Shown here piece after piece: positions 33,774-43,287 of a DNA stretch of 64,000 bases. This stretch comes from Pseudobacillus lumedeiriae (lineage in GTDB: Bacteria > Bacillota > Bacilli > Bacillales > Domibacillaceae). The notes under the pieces are model-generated. The model had not been told where the DNA came from. It ran no database searches and saw only the letters and a program-made list of their open reading frames with translations. How positions within the stretch are numbered: the stretch's first letter is position 1; each line of letters begins with the position of its first letter. A program made the translations under genes and the position numbers. The stretch spans positions 1 to 64,000 of the forward strand of contig NZ_JAUIYO010000004.1 of NCBI RefSeq assembly GCF_044891285.1, in the 5' to 3' direction.

Positions 33774-34466
33774 TCTTATACCACTTTGTCTTCATAGCGG
33801 TGGCCTTATAACGAGCCTTCACCGTGCAGGCGGCTTTCACCGCACACGGCGATCTATCAATAGTAAAAGTCAAAAAAGCAGCCAGCTTAGACTTTCATCT
33901 AAGCTGACCGCCTACATTACGACATTACTTTCGGGGAAATAAGTCGGTAAGAATTCTACTACTGACTGGGTTCCTTCGCTCCCACATGTTTTATCCTTCT
34001 CGTATGTTACCATACAAGTCCAATCGGCATGTGATCGTCACTACTATGAACCCGCAGCCATCTTTTCGGCTTCACCGGTTCTATCTAACCTCTTCCGAAA
34101 AGACTTCAAACGTTCCATCATGCTGCTCCATTGTTTTGATGACCGTAGGCTTCCACTATTCAGGTGTGGGCATGACCCGTTTAACAGTTCAAATTGTACC
34201 GGATCACCAACTCGTAATTTCAAACGAGAGAATGGAATATGAACTCCTAGCCATTCGCACATTCCATCGTTCCACCCTGCCTACATGGATTCGTCGACCT
34301 AGCCATAGTCACCTTTTAAAGACCCCCGCCCCGGAACCACCGGGTACGACTTCACCTGACTTCACCCCTTCGAGCAGATAGGCTCTCACTGGATACAGGA
34401 GGATTAGGCTCGTGATCATAAGGAACCGTTCACCACGCGTCAGAACTTCCCTGACGAATACAGCAC
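33774..34466 (-). mobile_element. ORF-less group II intron, probably class C
   Basis: On the minus strand a domain V hairpin with GAAA-type loop is seen at 33822-33849 (CCGTGTGCGG/CCGCCTGCACGG), followed by a domain VI-like stem (TTATA..CCAC/GTGG..TATAA) and an intron end in AC at 33774. The 5' end is probably GTGCTG near 34466, about 10 nt beyond the T run of the S-layer gene terminator, the insertion preference of group IIC introns. About 690 nt are present and no reverse transcriptase is encoded. The 5' boundary is approximate. The translated frames in this stretch are not genes. Confidence 0.7.
33871..33909 (-). terminator. Terminator-like hairpin in intron domain IV
   Basis: GGTCAGCTTAGA pairs with TCTAAGCTGGCT across TGAAAG, followed by TTTTTT on the minus strand. 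It stands where the intron reverse transcriptase gene would normally lie. Confidence 0.7.
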
Positions 34467-34474
34467 GACAGTTA

Positions 34475-34524
34475 GAAAAAAGACCCCATGGGGAGGAACT
34501 AATTAAAGTCTTGCCCATGAGGTC
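34475..34524 (-). terminator. S-layer gene terminator
   Basis: GACCTCATGGG (34524-34514) pairs with CCCATGGGGTC (34492-34482), 11 bp with one G-U, followed by TTTTTT. It lies 53 bp after the S-layer stop codon and directly before the intron. Confidence 0.85.
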
Positions 34525-34576
34525 TGATTTCCACTTCTTTCGCTAGATTACTAGCTTATGAAGTAACGTTTCGTAT

Positions 34577-37500
34577 TTATTGGTTAGTAGTAGCATTAAT
34601 TGCAGCTGTTTCAATTGCCAAGTTCTTATTGTTAGCAGCATCTTTCAATGTGTTAGCTGCAATTTTCACTTTGTTTGTTGCTGTAGTTAATGGAGAATTA
34701 AATTTAATTGTAACTGTCTTACCAGACAATGTTACTGTGTCTTCTGCAGCTAAAGCTACAAAGTCTGTACCATTAGTCGCTACAGTAACTGCTGCTTTAA
34801 GAGCGGCTTCATCAGCAAGAGCATTAGAAACTGCCTCAGATAAAGTCAATGTAAGAGTTTTATCATCAGTTGCAAGTGCAGCAGTTTTTAATGTTGGTGC
34901 AGTAGTATCCGCTAAGGCTGTTGTAACGCGTACTGGCAAGTCAAGGGCTACACCATCTTTAATGACTGTCAAACGGTAAGATGAACCAGAATCTGCAACA
35001 GTATCGCCACCAACATCAGCTACAGCTACTTCGTTGCTACCTTTAGTAAATGTATCATCTGAAGTAAACTTGATATCTTTAAATCCTGCAGCTGTTACAC
35101 TGTCAGCAGTATTAATATCAAAGTCAGTAGCTACACCAAATTGGTCAACTGTCCAAAGATATACTTTGTTAGTAGTATTGAAAGTAATAGTGTCTGTATA
35201 GTTCGCCGCTGTCACTTCAGTTTTAGATTTAGCATCTTCTTTGTCAGCTACTGCTTTATCCATTGCTTTTACTGCAACTGTTTGAAGAGCATCTTTAGAG
35301 ATTGTTACTTCTTTTTCGATTGTCTTTGTACCTTCATCAGTCGCTACGTTAATTCGGATTTTACCAGTAGCATCTTTATCTAAAGTATCATCAGAACCAG
35401 CTACATACCATTTTCCATCTGCTGCTTTATTAACTGTTACATTAGAAGTTACAGCTGTTACACCAAGAATTGATGTGTTTGGTACAGTTAAGGTAGAACC
35501 GTCTGTAGCTTTAGCAAGTACTTTGATTTCTTGAGCATGCTTGTTATCGCCCATTTCACCAGCATCAAGAGCTGTATCTGCACCGTCTCCATCTTTATAC
35601 AACTTAGCAATATCAGCTACTTCATAAGTGAATTTTTCTGAAGAGTTTGCTACTGTTGTGAATGGAATTTCTACTGTATCAATAACTTCTGCGCCTTTTT
35701 TAAGTTCAGCAACAAGAGTTGCAGAACCAGCTTTTGTTGCTGTAACTGTAACTTCAGGAGTTCTAATATCATTGTCAGCTGCAGATAAAGCTACATATTC
35801 ACTATCAGTATCATTTTTCAGTTTGTATGCAACTGTATAAGCTCCGTTAGCTCCAGTTTTAGTGTTGTATTGATCAAATACATCAAAGTCTACAGTAGTT
35901 TTTCCACCAACTACAAGTGATGTTGCATGTTTGCTATCTTTAGAAATAGCTAGATCGAATGGAGCTACTGCTTCACCGATTGTTACATCAACTTTCGTTG
36001 TTTTGCCAGTTGCATTTAATGTAACTGTAACTGTTGCTTTTTGTCCTTTATCAACAGCCCCAGAAGTGATTACCAATTTACCATAGTTGTCATGTCCAGG
36101 TGTGTCGTTGATTACAGCATTTGTAACAACAGTGCTGTTAGAAGAAACTACAGTGAAGTCTCTAGCTACGTTACCTGTGTAATCTTTCGCATCAACTTTG
36201 TTACCGTATTTGTCAGTAACAATTAGATCTACTACTTTTGTTCCTGAAGCCGCAGCTTCGACAGAAGCGTCAGCAAGCGATACCGCATATGGAGTACCTG
36301 CTTTTTCATTTACTTCAAGTGCAACTGTTGAAGTCTCACCAGTTACTTTATTCAAAAGAATAAGATTAGTTTTACCAGCTTTTTCGAATTTCGCGATGTT
36401 TAAGACTGTTTGATCTTTATCTTTTGTGAATGTTACGTTGCCTTTTACTAGAACACTTGAGTCTGTAGAGATAACTTCTACATCACCAGCTTGAAGTTCT
36501 ACGTCATTACCATATTGATCTTTAGCAGTGTAAGGTACTTTAATATTTGTTAGATCTTCTGTAAGAAGTGTTTTACCTGCTGGTAATTGAACTTCTCCAA
36601 GAGAAATTGAGTGTAATTGAGCACCTGTAACAACTTTTAATGTTTTAGTCGCTTTTAGGCCTGTGTCATTGTGAAGAAGTGTAACTACAACTTCATCATC
36701 TACTTTGAAAGCATCTTTGTCCGCATCAGATGCGCCATCTGTTTTAATGAAGAACACTTTATCAGTAGAATCAAAATCTAATGTTTTAGTAGTGCCTTGT
36801 GTTTTGTTGAAAGCAGTTAAAGTATAGTCTCCCTTAGCTAAAGGTAACTTTTCACCATATTGATCTTTAAGTTCTACTCCAACTTTTGCTTTCGCTGTAT
36901 TATCAAGCAATTGCTCACTTGTAACTTCTAAAGTAGTTGCTTTTTGAGCTTCTACTTTACCAGTTGCAGTTAAAACTTCTTCGCCAAGACCTTTAACTGT
37001 TACTGTGTATTCACCAGCAGCTAAAGCAGCACCGTTTGTTCTTACTAATTTTGCAACTTTTCCTTCGAAGCTATCAACTTTAACTAGTTGAGTAGAACCG
37101 TCTTTTTTCACTTCAAAAGTAAGAGCTTTTTGCTCGTCAACTGTTAATTCTTTATTAAATGTTACTCCAAGAGTTTTAGCGTTAATCGCTTTTACACTCT
37201 CAACAGCCGGAGCAACAACTCCAGGTACTTCAAACCCAACATCAGCTTTAGGTGCTTCACCGTTTACAGAAGTTAATTGGTACTTAGTACCAGCTTGTTG
37301 CTCTTCAGTAGTCAATACAACAGTTGTTTTTGCAGCTGCTGCTTTTGCTTCTGCTTCTTTCTTCAATTCTACTTTTTTCACTTCTAAAGCAGGATCGAAT
37401 TGAAATTTAAGAGCTGCTGCTTGTTCAGCTGTTAATTCGCCGTCGAATGTTACTTCGATTGTTGTAGAGTCAACAGATGCGATTTCTACTACTTCTGGAG

Positions 37501-38110
37501 CAGGAGCAACTGGGTTTTCAGCTCTGAATACGAAGATCGCGAACTCACCACGTGTAATTGAGTTAGCTGTACCGAACGTAGTTTCTGTTTTACCTTGAGT
37601 GATGCCAGCTTTAACTAATTTAGCTACAGCGTCAGCATAACGATCAGATACGTCAGAGAATTTATTTTCAGCTTTTTCTTCTAATTTATAAGCTCTAGAG
37701 ATAATGATCGCCATTTCTCCACGAGTTAGGTTATCGTCAGCGCCGAATTTTGTTTCCGATTTACCGCTGATGATCCCAGCTGCTTTAAGAGCATTAACTG
37801 CACCTTGACGATGTTTAGGAACATCTGTGAAGCCTGCATCTGGTGCTTTTTCAGTGTCTAATTTAAGAGCTTTCGCAAGCATAACTGCTGCGTCAACACG
37901 TTTGATGTTTTTAGCAGTACCGAATTGAGTTTCTGAAATACCTTGAGTGATGTCGTTTTTCACTAGGTAGTCTACTGCTTCTTTGTAACGATCAGATACA
38001 TCGCCGAAATTTAATTCTGCTGCAAACGCAGGTGTTACTGCAGATGCTACCATAGTAGCTGTTGCTGCAGTTGCAACGAACTTACGATAAGACTTTGGTT
38101 GGTAAGCCAT
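34577..38110 (-). CDS. Major S-layer protein with SLH anchor
   Basis: Secreted 1177-residue protein forming the crystalline surface lattice. A signal peptide (about 1-30, ending TPAFA) is followed by three SLH domains (about 31-210) with IKRVDAAVMLAKALKL, NLTRGEMAIIISRAYKL and SITRGEFAIFVFRA. The rest is a chain of Ig-like beta domains rich in Ala, Thr, Val and Lys with almost no Cys, which is usual for self-assembling S-layer proteins. Repeated DQYG patterns (VELKDQYGEKLPL, YTAKDQYGNDVEL) mark the domains. It is monocistronic, with a long leader and strong terminator, consistent with very high expression. The SLH domains should bind the polymer modified by CsaB. Confidence 0.93.
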   Translation of the reverse strand: MAYQPKSYRKFVATAATATMVASAVTPAFAAELNFGDVSDRYKEAVDYLVKNDITQGISETQFGTAKNIKRVDAAVMLAKALKLDTEKAPDAGFTDVPKHRQGAVNALKAAGIISGKSETKFGADDNLTRGEMAIIISRAYKLEEKAENKFSDVSDRYADAVAKLVKAGITQGKTETTFGTANSITRGEFAIFVFRAENPVAPAPEVVEIASVDSTTIEVTFDGELTAEQAAALKFQFDPALEVKKVELKKEAEAKAAAAKTTVVLTTEEQQAGTKYQLTSVNGEAPKADVGFEVPGVVAPAVESVKAINAKTLGVTFNKELTVDEQKALTFEVKKDGSTQLVKVDSFEGKVAKLVRTNGAALAAGEYTVTVKGLGEEVLTATGKVEAQKATTLEVTSEQLLDNTAKAKVGVELKDQYGEKLPLAKGDYTLTAFNKTQGTTKTLDFDSTDKVFFIKTDGASDADKDAFKVDDEVVVTLLHNDTGLKATKTLKVVTGAQLHSISLGEVQLPAGKTLLTEDLTNIKVPYTAKDQYGNDVELQAGDVEVISTDSSVLVKGNVTFTKDKDQTVLNIAKFEKAGKTNLILLNKVTGETSTVALEVNEKAGTPYAVSLADASVEAAASGTKVVDLIVTDKYGNKVDAKDYTGNVARDFTVVSSNSTVVTNAVINDTPGHDNYGKLVITSGAVDKGQKATVTVTLNATGKTTKVDVTIGEAVAPFDLAISKDSKHATSLVVGGKTTVDFDVFDQYNTKTGANGAYTVAYKLKNDTDSEYVALSAADNDIRTPEVTVTATKAGSATLVAELKKGAEVIDTVEIPFTTVANSSEKFTYEVADIAKLYKDGDGADTALDAGEMGDNKHAQEIKVLAKATDGSTLTVPNTSILGVTAVTSNVTVNKAADGKWYVAGSDDTLDKDATGKIRINVATDEGTKTIEKEVTISKDALQTVAVKAMDKAVADKEDAKSKTEVTAANYTDTITFNTTNKVYLWTVDQFGVATDFDINTADSVTAAGFKDIKFTSDDTFTKGSNEVAVADVGGDTVADSGSSYRLTVIKDGVALDLPVRVTTALADTTAPTLKTAALATDDKTLTLTLSEAVSNALADEAALKAAVTVATNGTDFVALAAEDTVTLSGKTVTIKFNSPLTTATNKVKIAANTLKDAANNKNLAIETAAINATTNQ

Positions 38111-38433
38111 GTGATAGTTCCTCCTGTTTTGTAAATAATCTTTTAGTTTATGAAACCAATCAGCCGAAGAGCTGGTTGTTCATTACATTGGTTAATCTTG
38201 AGCTATCTTTCGTGCCAATCTTCACATACTTATGTAGTAATTGGATTGATTGGTAGATTTAAACTCAAATCCTATTCTATCAAAGTGCTATTGATTTTCA
38301 ACCATTTTATCACTATTTCCATATTTTAATAATTTTGTTACGTTTGACATGAATATGAAAATAAACTGGCAATCTCTTGTCAGTTACTCATGGATAAAAT
38401 AGAAAAGTTTTCTTGAAAAATCATAGCTTTCTC

Positions 38434-38488
38434 ATTATATACCAACTTTGCGGAAAAATGATAGTGTTTACCCTTACTTTTTTGTCAA
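38434..38488 (-). promoter_or_regulatory. Candidate S-layer promoter(s), long leader
   Basis: On the minus strand TTGACA (38488-38483) stands 19 bp from TATCAT, and TGGTATATAAT (extended -10 type) lies at 38444-38434. Either would give a leader of about 310-340 nt, which contains a CAGC/GCTG hairpin near 38160. Long leaders are common for S-layer mRNAs. The 544-nt gap 38111-38654 otherwise shows only the terminator at 38560. Confidence 0.45.
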
Positions 38489-38559
38489 TTTCTTGTCATG
38501 TTTGTAGAATGAAAGATATGGTTCCTTAATTTTCATTGGAATTTATACGAAAAATCTAC

Positions 38560-38593
38560 AAAAAAAAGAGGCTGACGAAAGGGTCCGGCCTCT
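38560..38593 (-). terminator. Terminator of the tagA/glycosyltransferase operon
   Basis: AGAGGC and GCCTCT enclose a 15-nt loop and are followed on the minus strand by TTTTTTTT. Confidence 0.85.
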
Positions 38594-38654
38594 GTGAATA
38601 ATCGGTTGTATTTACTTAGCTAAAGGGATAGAGCCCTTGGGATTGTTTTTTGTT

Positions 38655-39767
38655 TCATTTTTGTATCAAATGTGTATAAAGATGACGGGTGGCTTGTTCG
38701 AGCTGTTCGAGTGAATAGCGCTCCGAGGCATATTGATATAATGTTTCGCCCATGTCAGCAAGCGTTCCCTTTTTTCTGCGCCCCACTGCCCCGTGGAGGG
38801 CTTCAGCATAGGTGGAAGCATCACCGACTGGCACGATCCAGCCGGTTGTTCCGTCCTCTACGAGTTCTTTCACTCCGCCGACGTCGGTCGTGACAATCGG
38901 CACGTGCTGATTGGCCGCCTCTAGCAGCGCAAGCGGGAAGCTTTCACTATAGGAGGCGAGCAAAGCGAGGTCGGATGAGGCATAGATTCCGTCTACATCC
39001 GAGCGAAAACCAAGAAAATGGACATGGCTGTTTAGTTCTAGGTTTTTTACTTCTTCTTCTAATTCCTCTTTGATCGGACCATCCCCGACAAGCAGCAAGT
39101 GCGGGCGCTCTTCCGCTTCGATTCTTTTCATCGCTTGGAAGACGATCGTATGGCCTTTGATCGGATGAAGCCGGGCGACCATCGCCATAACGAAATCTTC
39201 ATCTGTCAGGCCAAGTTCGCTGCGCGGGATCGGCTCTGCGTTTTCTTTCATAAAATGAATGCCGTTGTAGACGGTGTGGATTTTACTGCCGTCGATGCCG
39301 AGCTTCATTAAATTTTGCTTAAACCGCTCTGACACCGCAAAATAGCCGTCCATTTTTTTCACGGCGTACATACTGAGTGCCGTGAAGACTTTCCCTTTCA
39401 CACCCGACTTCACGAAATCAAGCGACGGATCGCTGTGGACCGTTGTCACCCAGCGGATGCCGGTTTTCTTTTTCAAATAAATGCCGAACAAGTTAGCGCG
39501 CGGGCCATGTGTATGCAGGAGATCGAACTGTTCTTCTTCGATGAAAGCAACGAGTTTCTTTAAAATCGACAAATCGTAGCGCGAGTTCTGAGAGAACACT
39601 TCCGTACGAATGCCTTTTTGCCTCGCCTCTTCGGCAAACGGACCTTCGTGCATGAGAGCGAGCACGACTTCGTCTTTCGAGAACTGCTCGAGCAGTGTGA
39701 TGACGTGCTTACGCGAGCCACCGGTTTCTGCGCCGGTGATTAGGTGGAGAATTTTCAAGTTGGGCAC
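38655..39767 (-). CDS. GT4-family glycosyltransferase
   Basis: A 370-residue GT-B glycosyltransferase. The N-terminal domain has GGSRKHVITLLEQF and LLHTHGPRANLFG; the C-terminal donor site has RLHPIKGH, LLVGDGP and the EX7E-type stretch SYSESFPLALLEAANQHVPIVTTDVGG. It would add a sugar from a nucleotide donor to a lipid-linked glycan on the inner membrane face. It is the last gene of the wecC-tagA operon and so probably builds the secondary cell wall polymer. Confidence 0.88.
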   Translation of the reverse strand: MPNLKILHLITGAETGGSRKHVITLLEQFSKDEVVLALMHEGPFAEEARQKGIRTEVFSQNSRYDLSILKKLVAFIEEEQFDLLHTHGPRANLFGIYLKKKTGIRWVTTVHSDPSLDFVKSGVKGKVFTALSMYAVKKMDGYFAVSERFKQNLMKLGIDGSKIHTVYNGIHFMKENAEPIPRSELGLTDEDFVMAMVARLHPIKGHTIVFQAMKRIEAEERPHLLLVGDGPIKEELEEEVKNLELNSHVHFLGFRSDVDGIYASSDLALLASYSESFPLALLEAANQHVPIVTTDVGGVKELVEDGTTGWIVPVGDASTYAEALHGAVGRRKKGTLADMGETLYQYASERYSLEQLEQATRHLYTHLIQK

Positions 39768-39778
39768 TTCCTTTGTAA

Positions 39779-39941
39779 CAGTGCCAGGGGATCTCTGAAA
39801 AAGTGCCAGGCACTTTGGACCGCCTGGGCACTGGGGTATTTTTTAAACAGGCATTTCCTTTTCAAAAAAGTGCCAGGCACCTCCTGCCCTGTTTGGTGGA
39901 AAAAGCGTTGTTGGGGGGTGGGAGGATGCCAGGCACTTTGG
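39779..39941. repeat. Three palindromic repeats between tagA and the glycosyltransferase
   Basis: GTGCCAGGCAC occurs at 39803-39813 and 39870-39880, and ATGCCAGGCAC at 39926-39936, with a partial GTGCCAGGGG at 39781. The third touches the tagA stop codon. They fill the otherwise empty 174-bp intergenic space. Confidence 0.8.
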
Positions 39942-40658
39942 CTATTTTTTCAATAGAACTTTCAGTAAGAATTTAGGCAGGGCTGTTTGTCTTTTGATGC
40001 GTTTTGGTTCTTTCATTAGGCGGTAGAGCCATTCGAGGCCGAGTTTGCGGTAGGCGGCGGGCGCTCGTTTGACTTTGCCTGAGTAGACGTCGAAGCTGCC
40101 GCCGACGCCTTGGAATACTTTGACGTTTGGTAGGTTCGCCATGTTGTCTTTGATCCACAGTTCTTGGCGCGGGCTGCCGAGCGCGACGAAGAGAAGGGCC
40201 GCTCCCGATTCCCGAATTTGCTGCACGAGTGCGTCCTGATCCTTCACGTAGCCGTTGGCATATCCCGCAACGCGAAGGTTCGGGATGCTTGCTTCGAGCT
40301 TCTCTTTCGCTGTGCGGACGACGTATTCTTTGGCACCGTAGAAGAAGACGCTGTGTCCTTCGTCAGCCGCAAATTGCAGCAGACGCCCCATCATGTCGAC
40401 GCCGGTGACGCGTTCGCGGAGCTGGCCCCTTTTCAGCTTCGACGCAATGATCATGCCGATGCCGTCGGCGATTTGATACGTCGAGTTGTTGATCAGCTCC
40501 TTCACGAGCGGGTCGCGGCCGGCGGTGATGACTTTCTCCGGGTTCACCGCAATAACGGTGGACTGGCTTCCTGCGGCGATTCTCTCTTTCAAATCCTCAA
40601 TGATTTCCTCATATGTGTAAGGCGACACGGAGACGCCTAAATATTGTTCCTTTTTCAT
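39942..40658 (-). CDS. tagA: WecG/TagA/CpsF family N-acetylmannosaminyltransferase
   Basis: Transfers N-acetylmannosamine from UDP-ManNAc to undecaprenyl-PP-GlcNAc, the committed linkage step of wall polymer synthesis. The family blocks are clear: TVIAVNPEKVITAGRDP, ADGIGMIIASKL, RVTGVDMM, FFYGAKEYVV and LFVALGSPRQELWIKDN. ATG 40658 lies 8 nt after AAGGA, which overlaps the upstream wecC stop; an in-frame ATG at 40667 lacks a site. Tight spacing after the dehydrogenase indicates one operon. Confidence 0.93.
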   Translation of the reverse strand: MKKEQYLGVSVSPYTYEEIIEDLKERIAAGSQSTVIAVNPEKVITAGRDPLVKELINNSTYQIADGIGMIIASKLKRGQLRERVTGVDMMGRLLQFAADEGHSVFFYGAKEYVVRTAKEKLEASIPNLRVAGYANGYVKDQDALVQQIRESGAALLFVALGSPRQELWIKDNMANLPNVKVFQGVGGSFDVYSGKVKRAPAAYRKLGLEWLYRLMKEPKRIKRQTALPKFLLKVLLKK

Positions 40659-40669
40659 CACAGACATCC

Positions 40670-41965
40670 TTAGCTGTTGATTGGTTTCACCGCGATGGCT
40701 TTCAAGCCGGTAACGTCGCCGATGCGGTAGACAGTAAGCCCCTCTTCTTGCTCAAGGTTCGTGCAGTTTTTCGTATCAAAAATAACCGGCGTTTCCATTT
40801 GGGATAGGAGCACGTTTTTATCGATCATTTTAAATTCATTATGATCGGTTAACACGACGACAAGGTTGGCGTCTTTTACCGCTTCTTGGAACGAAACTAG
40901 CGCGAATGGCACTTGTTCGTCTCTTACGTGCGGATCATGCACACGCACGTCATAGCGCGGGTTCGCCAGCACCTTTTCCACGATTTCAATCGCTGGGCTT
41001 TCACGGACATCGTCAATGTTCCCTTTATACGTTAAGCCAAATAACGCGATTTTCGGTTCTTTCAGTTCAGCTGTCAGCTTAATAATCTGCTCAATGACAA
41101 AGTCCGGCATCGAGTTGTTAATGTTGCGGGACAGCTGGATCATGAGCGCTTCTTCTGGCGCTTTTTCCACGATAAAGTACGGGTCCACAGCAAGGCAATG
41201 GCCGCCGACGCCTGGTCCCGGCTGGTGAAGGTTCACACGCGGGTGCTTGTTCGCCAGCTCAATCACTTTATGAGCATCAACACCGAGACGGGCAGAGATT
41301 TTCGCCAGTTCATTCGCGAGGGCAATGTTGACGTCACGGAAAGTGTTTTCCATGAGCTTCGACATTTCCGCTGTCACGGCTTCTGTTTCGATGACATCAC
41401 CTGTCACGATTTGACGGTACACGTTCGCGGCTTTCGTCGCTGCTTCCGGTGTCAGACCGCCGACGATGCGCGTGTTCTCCACGAGCTCAATTAAAATGCG
41501 GCCCGGCAGTACGCGTTCTGGGCAGTGGGCAAGCGCGATGTCTTCTTTCGGGTTGAAGCCAGCCGCTTCGATGATCGGTGCGACGACGTCATCCATCGTG
41601 CGCGGCGGGATCGTTGATTCGACGATGACGACGTTGCCTTTTTTCAAATAAGGAACGACCGCCTCTGTTGCACTTCTCACGTAATCAACGTTCGCTGTGC
41701 AGTCCGCATGAATCGGTGTCGGGACGGAAATGATAAATACGTCCGCTTCCTCCGGCTGAAGCGACGCGCGCAGGTTTCCTGCGGCCGCGACTTCTTTCAC
41801 GACTTCCGGCAGGCCGACTTCTTCTATTATAATTTCACCTTTATTTAAACGTTCAACGACTTGCTTATTCACATCGACTCCAACGACAGAAAAACCGGCA
41901 CGGGCAAAGACGGCCGCTGTCGGCAGACCAATATATCCTAAACCAATGACGCAAATTTTTTGCAT
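40670..41965 (-). CDS. UDP-N-acetyl-D-mannosamine dehydrogenase type (WecC/UDP-Glc DH family)
   Basis: A 431-residue NAD-dependent dehydrogenase that oxidises C6 of a UDP-sugar to the uronic acid. It shows the N-terminal Rossmann motif VIGLGYIGLPTAAVFA, SVPTPIHAD, AHCPERVLPGR, the catalytic cysteine in PGPGVGGHCLAVDPYFI near 265, and GLTYKGNIDDVRESPA. The PGPGVGGHCLAVDPYFI wording is that of the WecC branch, so UDP-ManNAcA is the likely product. First gene of the operon with tagA and a glycosyltransferase, divergent from csaB. It would supply acidic sugar for the secondary wall polymer. Confidence 0.9.
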   Translation of the reverse strand: MQKICVIGLGYIGLPTAAVFARAGFSVVGVDVNKQVVERLNKGEIIIEEVGLPEVVKEVAAAGNLRASLQPEEADVFIISVPTPIHADCTANVDYVRSATEAVVPYLKKGNVVIVESTIPPRTMDDVVAPIIEAAGFNPKEDIALAHCPERVLPGRILIELVENTRIVGGLTPEAATKAANVYRQIVTGDVIETEAVTAEMSKLMENTFRDVNIALANELAKISARLGVDAHKVIELANKHPRVNLHQPGPGVGGHCLAVDPYFIVEKAPEEALMIQLSRNINNSMPDFVIEQIIKLTAELKEPKIALFGLTYKGNIDDVRESPAIEIVEKVLANPRYDVRVHDPHVRDEQVPFALVSFQEAVKDANLVVVLTDHNEFKMIDKNVLLSQMETPVIFDTKNCTNLEQEEGLTVYRIGDVTGLKAIAVKPINS

Positions 41966-42106
41966 GTAAAAAAGTCCTTTCTCACTAGAAGTTGTTCAAA
42001 ATCATTCGTTGTTTTCTTGTTTGAACATCTATTCTTATCACAGTACAGTTGAAATTCTTTGCTTTTCATAGTATAGCAAATTCACTTTCAGCTTGCACTA
42101 ATTTCG

Positions 42107-42135
42107 TTGAATGTGCCTAGTATCAATGTTAAAAT
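42107..42135 (+). promoter_or_regulatory. Sigma-A promoter of csaB
   Basis: TTGAAT (42107-42112), a 17-bp spacer and TAAAAT (42130-42135), with a predicted start near 42142, just before the ribosome site. Confidence 0.65.
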
Positions 42136-42166
42136 GTAGTTATTTGATTTGAAGGAGGACATCCGT

Positions 42167-43273
42167 TTGAAGGTTGTTGTTTCGGGATTTTATGGATTAG
42201 GCAATACCGGCGATGAAGCGATCCTGGAAGCGATTGTAGATAATTTAAAAAATGAAATAGACGACATCGATATTACAGTGTTTTCACTTTCGCCGGAGCA
42301 GACGGCAAAGGATCATCACGTGAAGACGGTGTATCGCGGCTGGCGCCATGACAACAAAGGCAAGATCCGGGCGCTTAGACAAGCGGACCTGTTGATCAGC
42401 GGCGGCGGCGGCTTGCTGCAGGATACGTACCCGACGAAGTTTCTATTCGGGCCGCTTCCTTATTATTTGCTCATTGCCTTTTTGGCGAAGCTGTGCGGGG
42501 CGAAGGTGATGTTCTTTTCCCAAGGGATCGGTCCAGTAACGTCGACGTGGGGAAAGATTTTAATGAAAGTGTTCGCGAACCGGGCGAATTTCGTAACGGT
42601 GCGCGATCAATATTCGAAGGATTACTTACATAATCTCGGTGTGAAGCGTCCGGAAACGGTGGTGACGGCCGATATCGTCTTCGCTTTTCAGAAAAAAGAG
42701 GACGATGCTTGTATGAAGAGTCTGCCGCTGACAGGCAGTGAAAAGTTAGTCGCAGTGTCGACACGTCCATGGTTTGAACACGATGATTATTATGACAAGC
42801 TCGCCGATGTGCTCGATGATTTGATCACGACGGAAGGCATTACGCCGGTGTTCGTGCCGATGGAAGGCCACCACGATGTGAACGCCTCGAAGCGGGTGAT
42901 GGAAAAAATGAAGCGGGCTGATGACTGCTTCCTGCTCGGCGGTGATTTTACGCCAAATCAGTATTTGAACTTTATCGGTGAATGTGAAATGACGATCGGC
43001 CTGCGTCTGCATTCGTTAATTTTTTCCGCGCTGACAGCCGTGCCTCATATCGGCATCAGCTACGATAAAAAGGTGGAAAGCCTGCTGAAGCGTTCCGGCA
43101 TGTGGGAGTATTCGTTCCCTCTTGAAGCGTTTGACGCGGAGAAAATGAAAGAAAACGCCCGCTACGTTCTTGCCCACCGCGATGAATTGAGTAAGGTCGT
43201 TGCCGGCAATGCGGCTGGGATGCGTAAAGATGCCTTAGAAAATATTGAACTATTAAAGAAAAAATTTATGTGA
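42167..43273 (+). CDS. csaB: Polysaccharide pyruvyl transferase
   Basis: CsaB transfers a pyruvyl ketal from phosphoenolpyruvate to the secondary cell wall polymer, the ligand that SLH domains recognise. The 368-residue protein has VVVSGFYGLGNTGDEAILEA, LISGGGGLLQD, FSQGIGPV, FVTVRDQYS and GLRLHSLIFSALTAVP, all characteristic. TTG 42167 is chosen because GAAGGAGGA ends 9 nt before it; the in-frame TTG at 42149 precedes that site. The stop is followed 14 nt later by the next glycosyltransferase. Confidence 0.95.
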   Translation: MKVVVSGFYGLGNTGDEAILEAIVDNLKNEIDDIDITVFSLSPEQTAKDHHVKTVYRGWRHDNKGKIRALRQADLLISGGGGLLQDTYPTKFLFGPLPYYLLIAFLAKLCGAKVMFFSQGIGPVTSTWGKILMKVFANRANFVTVRDQYSKDYLHNLGVKRPETVVTADIVFAFQKKEDDACMKSLPLTGSEKLVAVSTRPWFEHDDYYDKLADVLDDLITTEGITPVFVPMEGHHDVNASKRVMEKMKRADDCFLLGGDFTPNQYLNFIGECEMTIGLRLHSLIFSALTAVPHIGISYDKKVESLLKRSGMWEYSFPLEAFDAEKMKENARYVLAHRDELSKVVAGNAAGMRKDALENIELLKKKFM

Positions 43274-43287
43274 AGCGAGGGTTTTTC

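Noticed and set aside
34044..34518. Short frames on both strands in 33.98-34.52 kb
   Set aside because: They lie inside the group II intron RNA, lack ribosome sites and have no reverse transcriptase motifs.
40164..40640. Plus-strand 158-codon frame antisense to tagA
   Set aside because: tagA carries all family motifs on the other strand; this is a GC-rich shadow.
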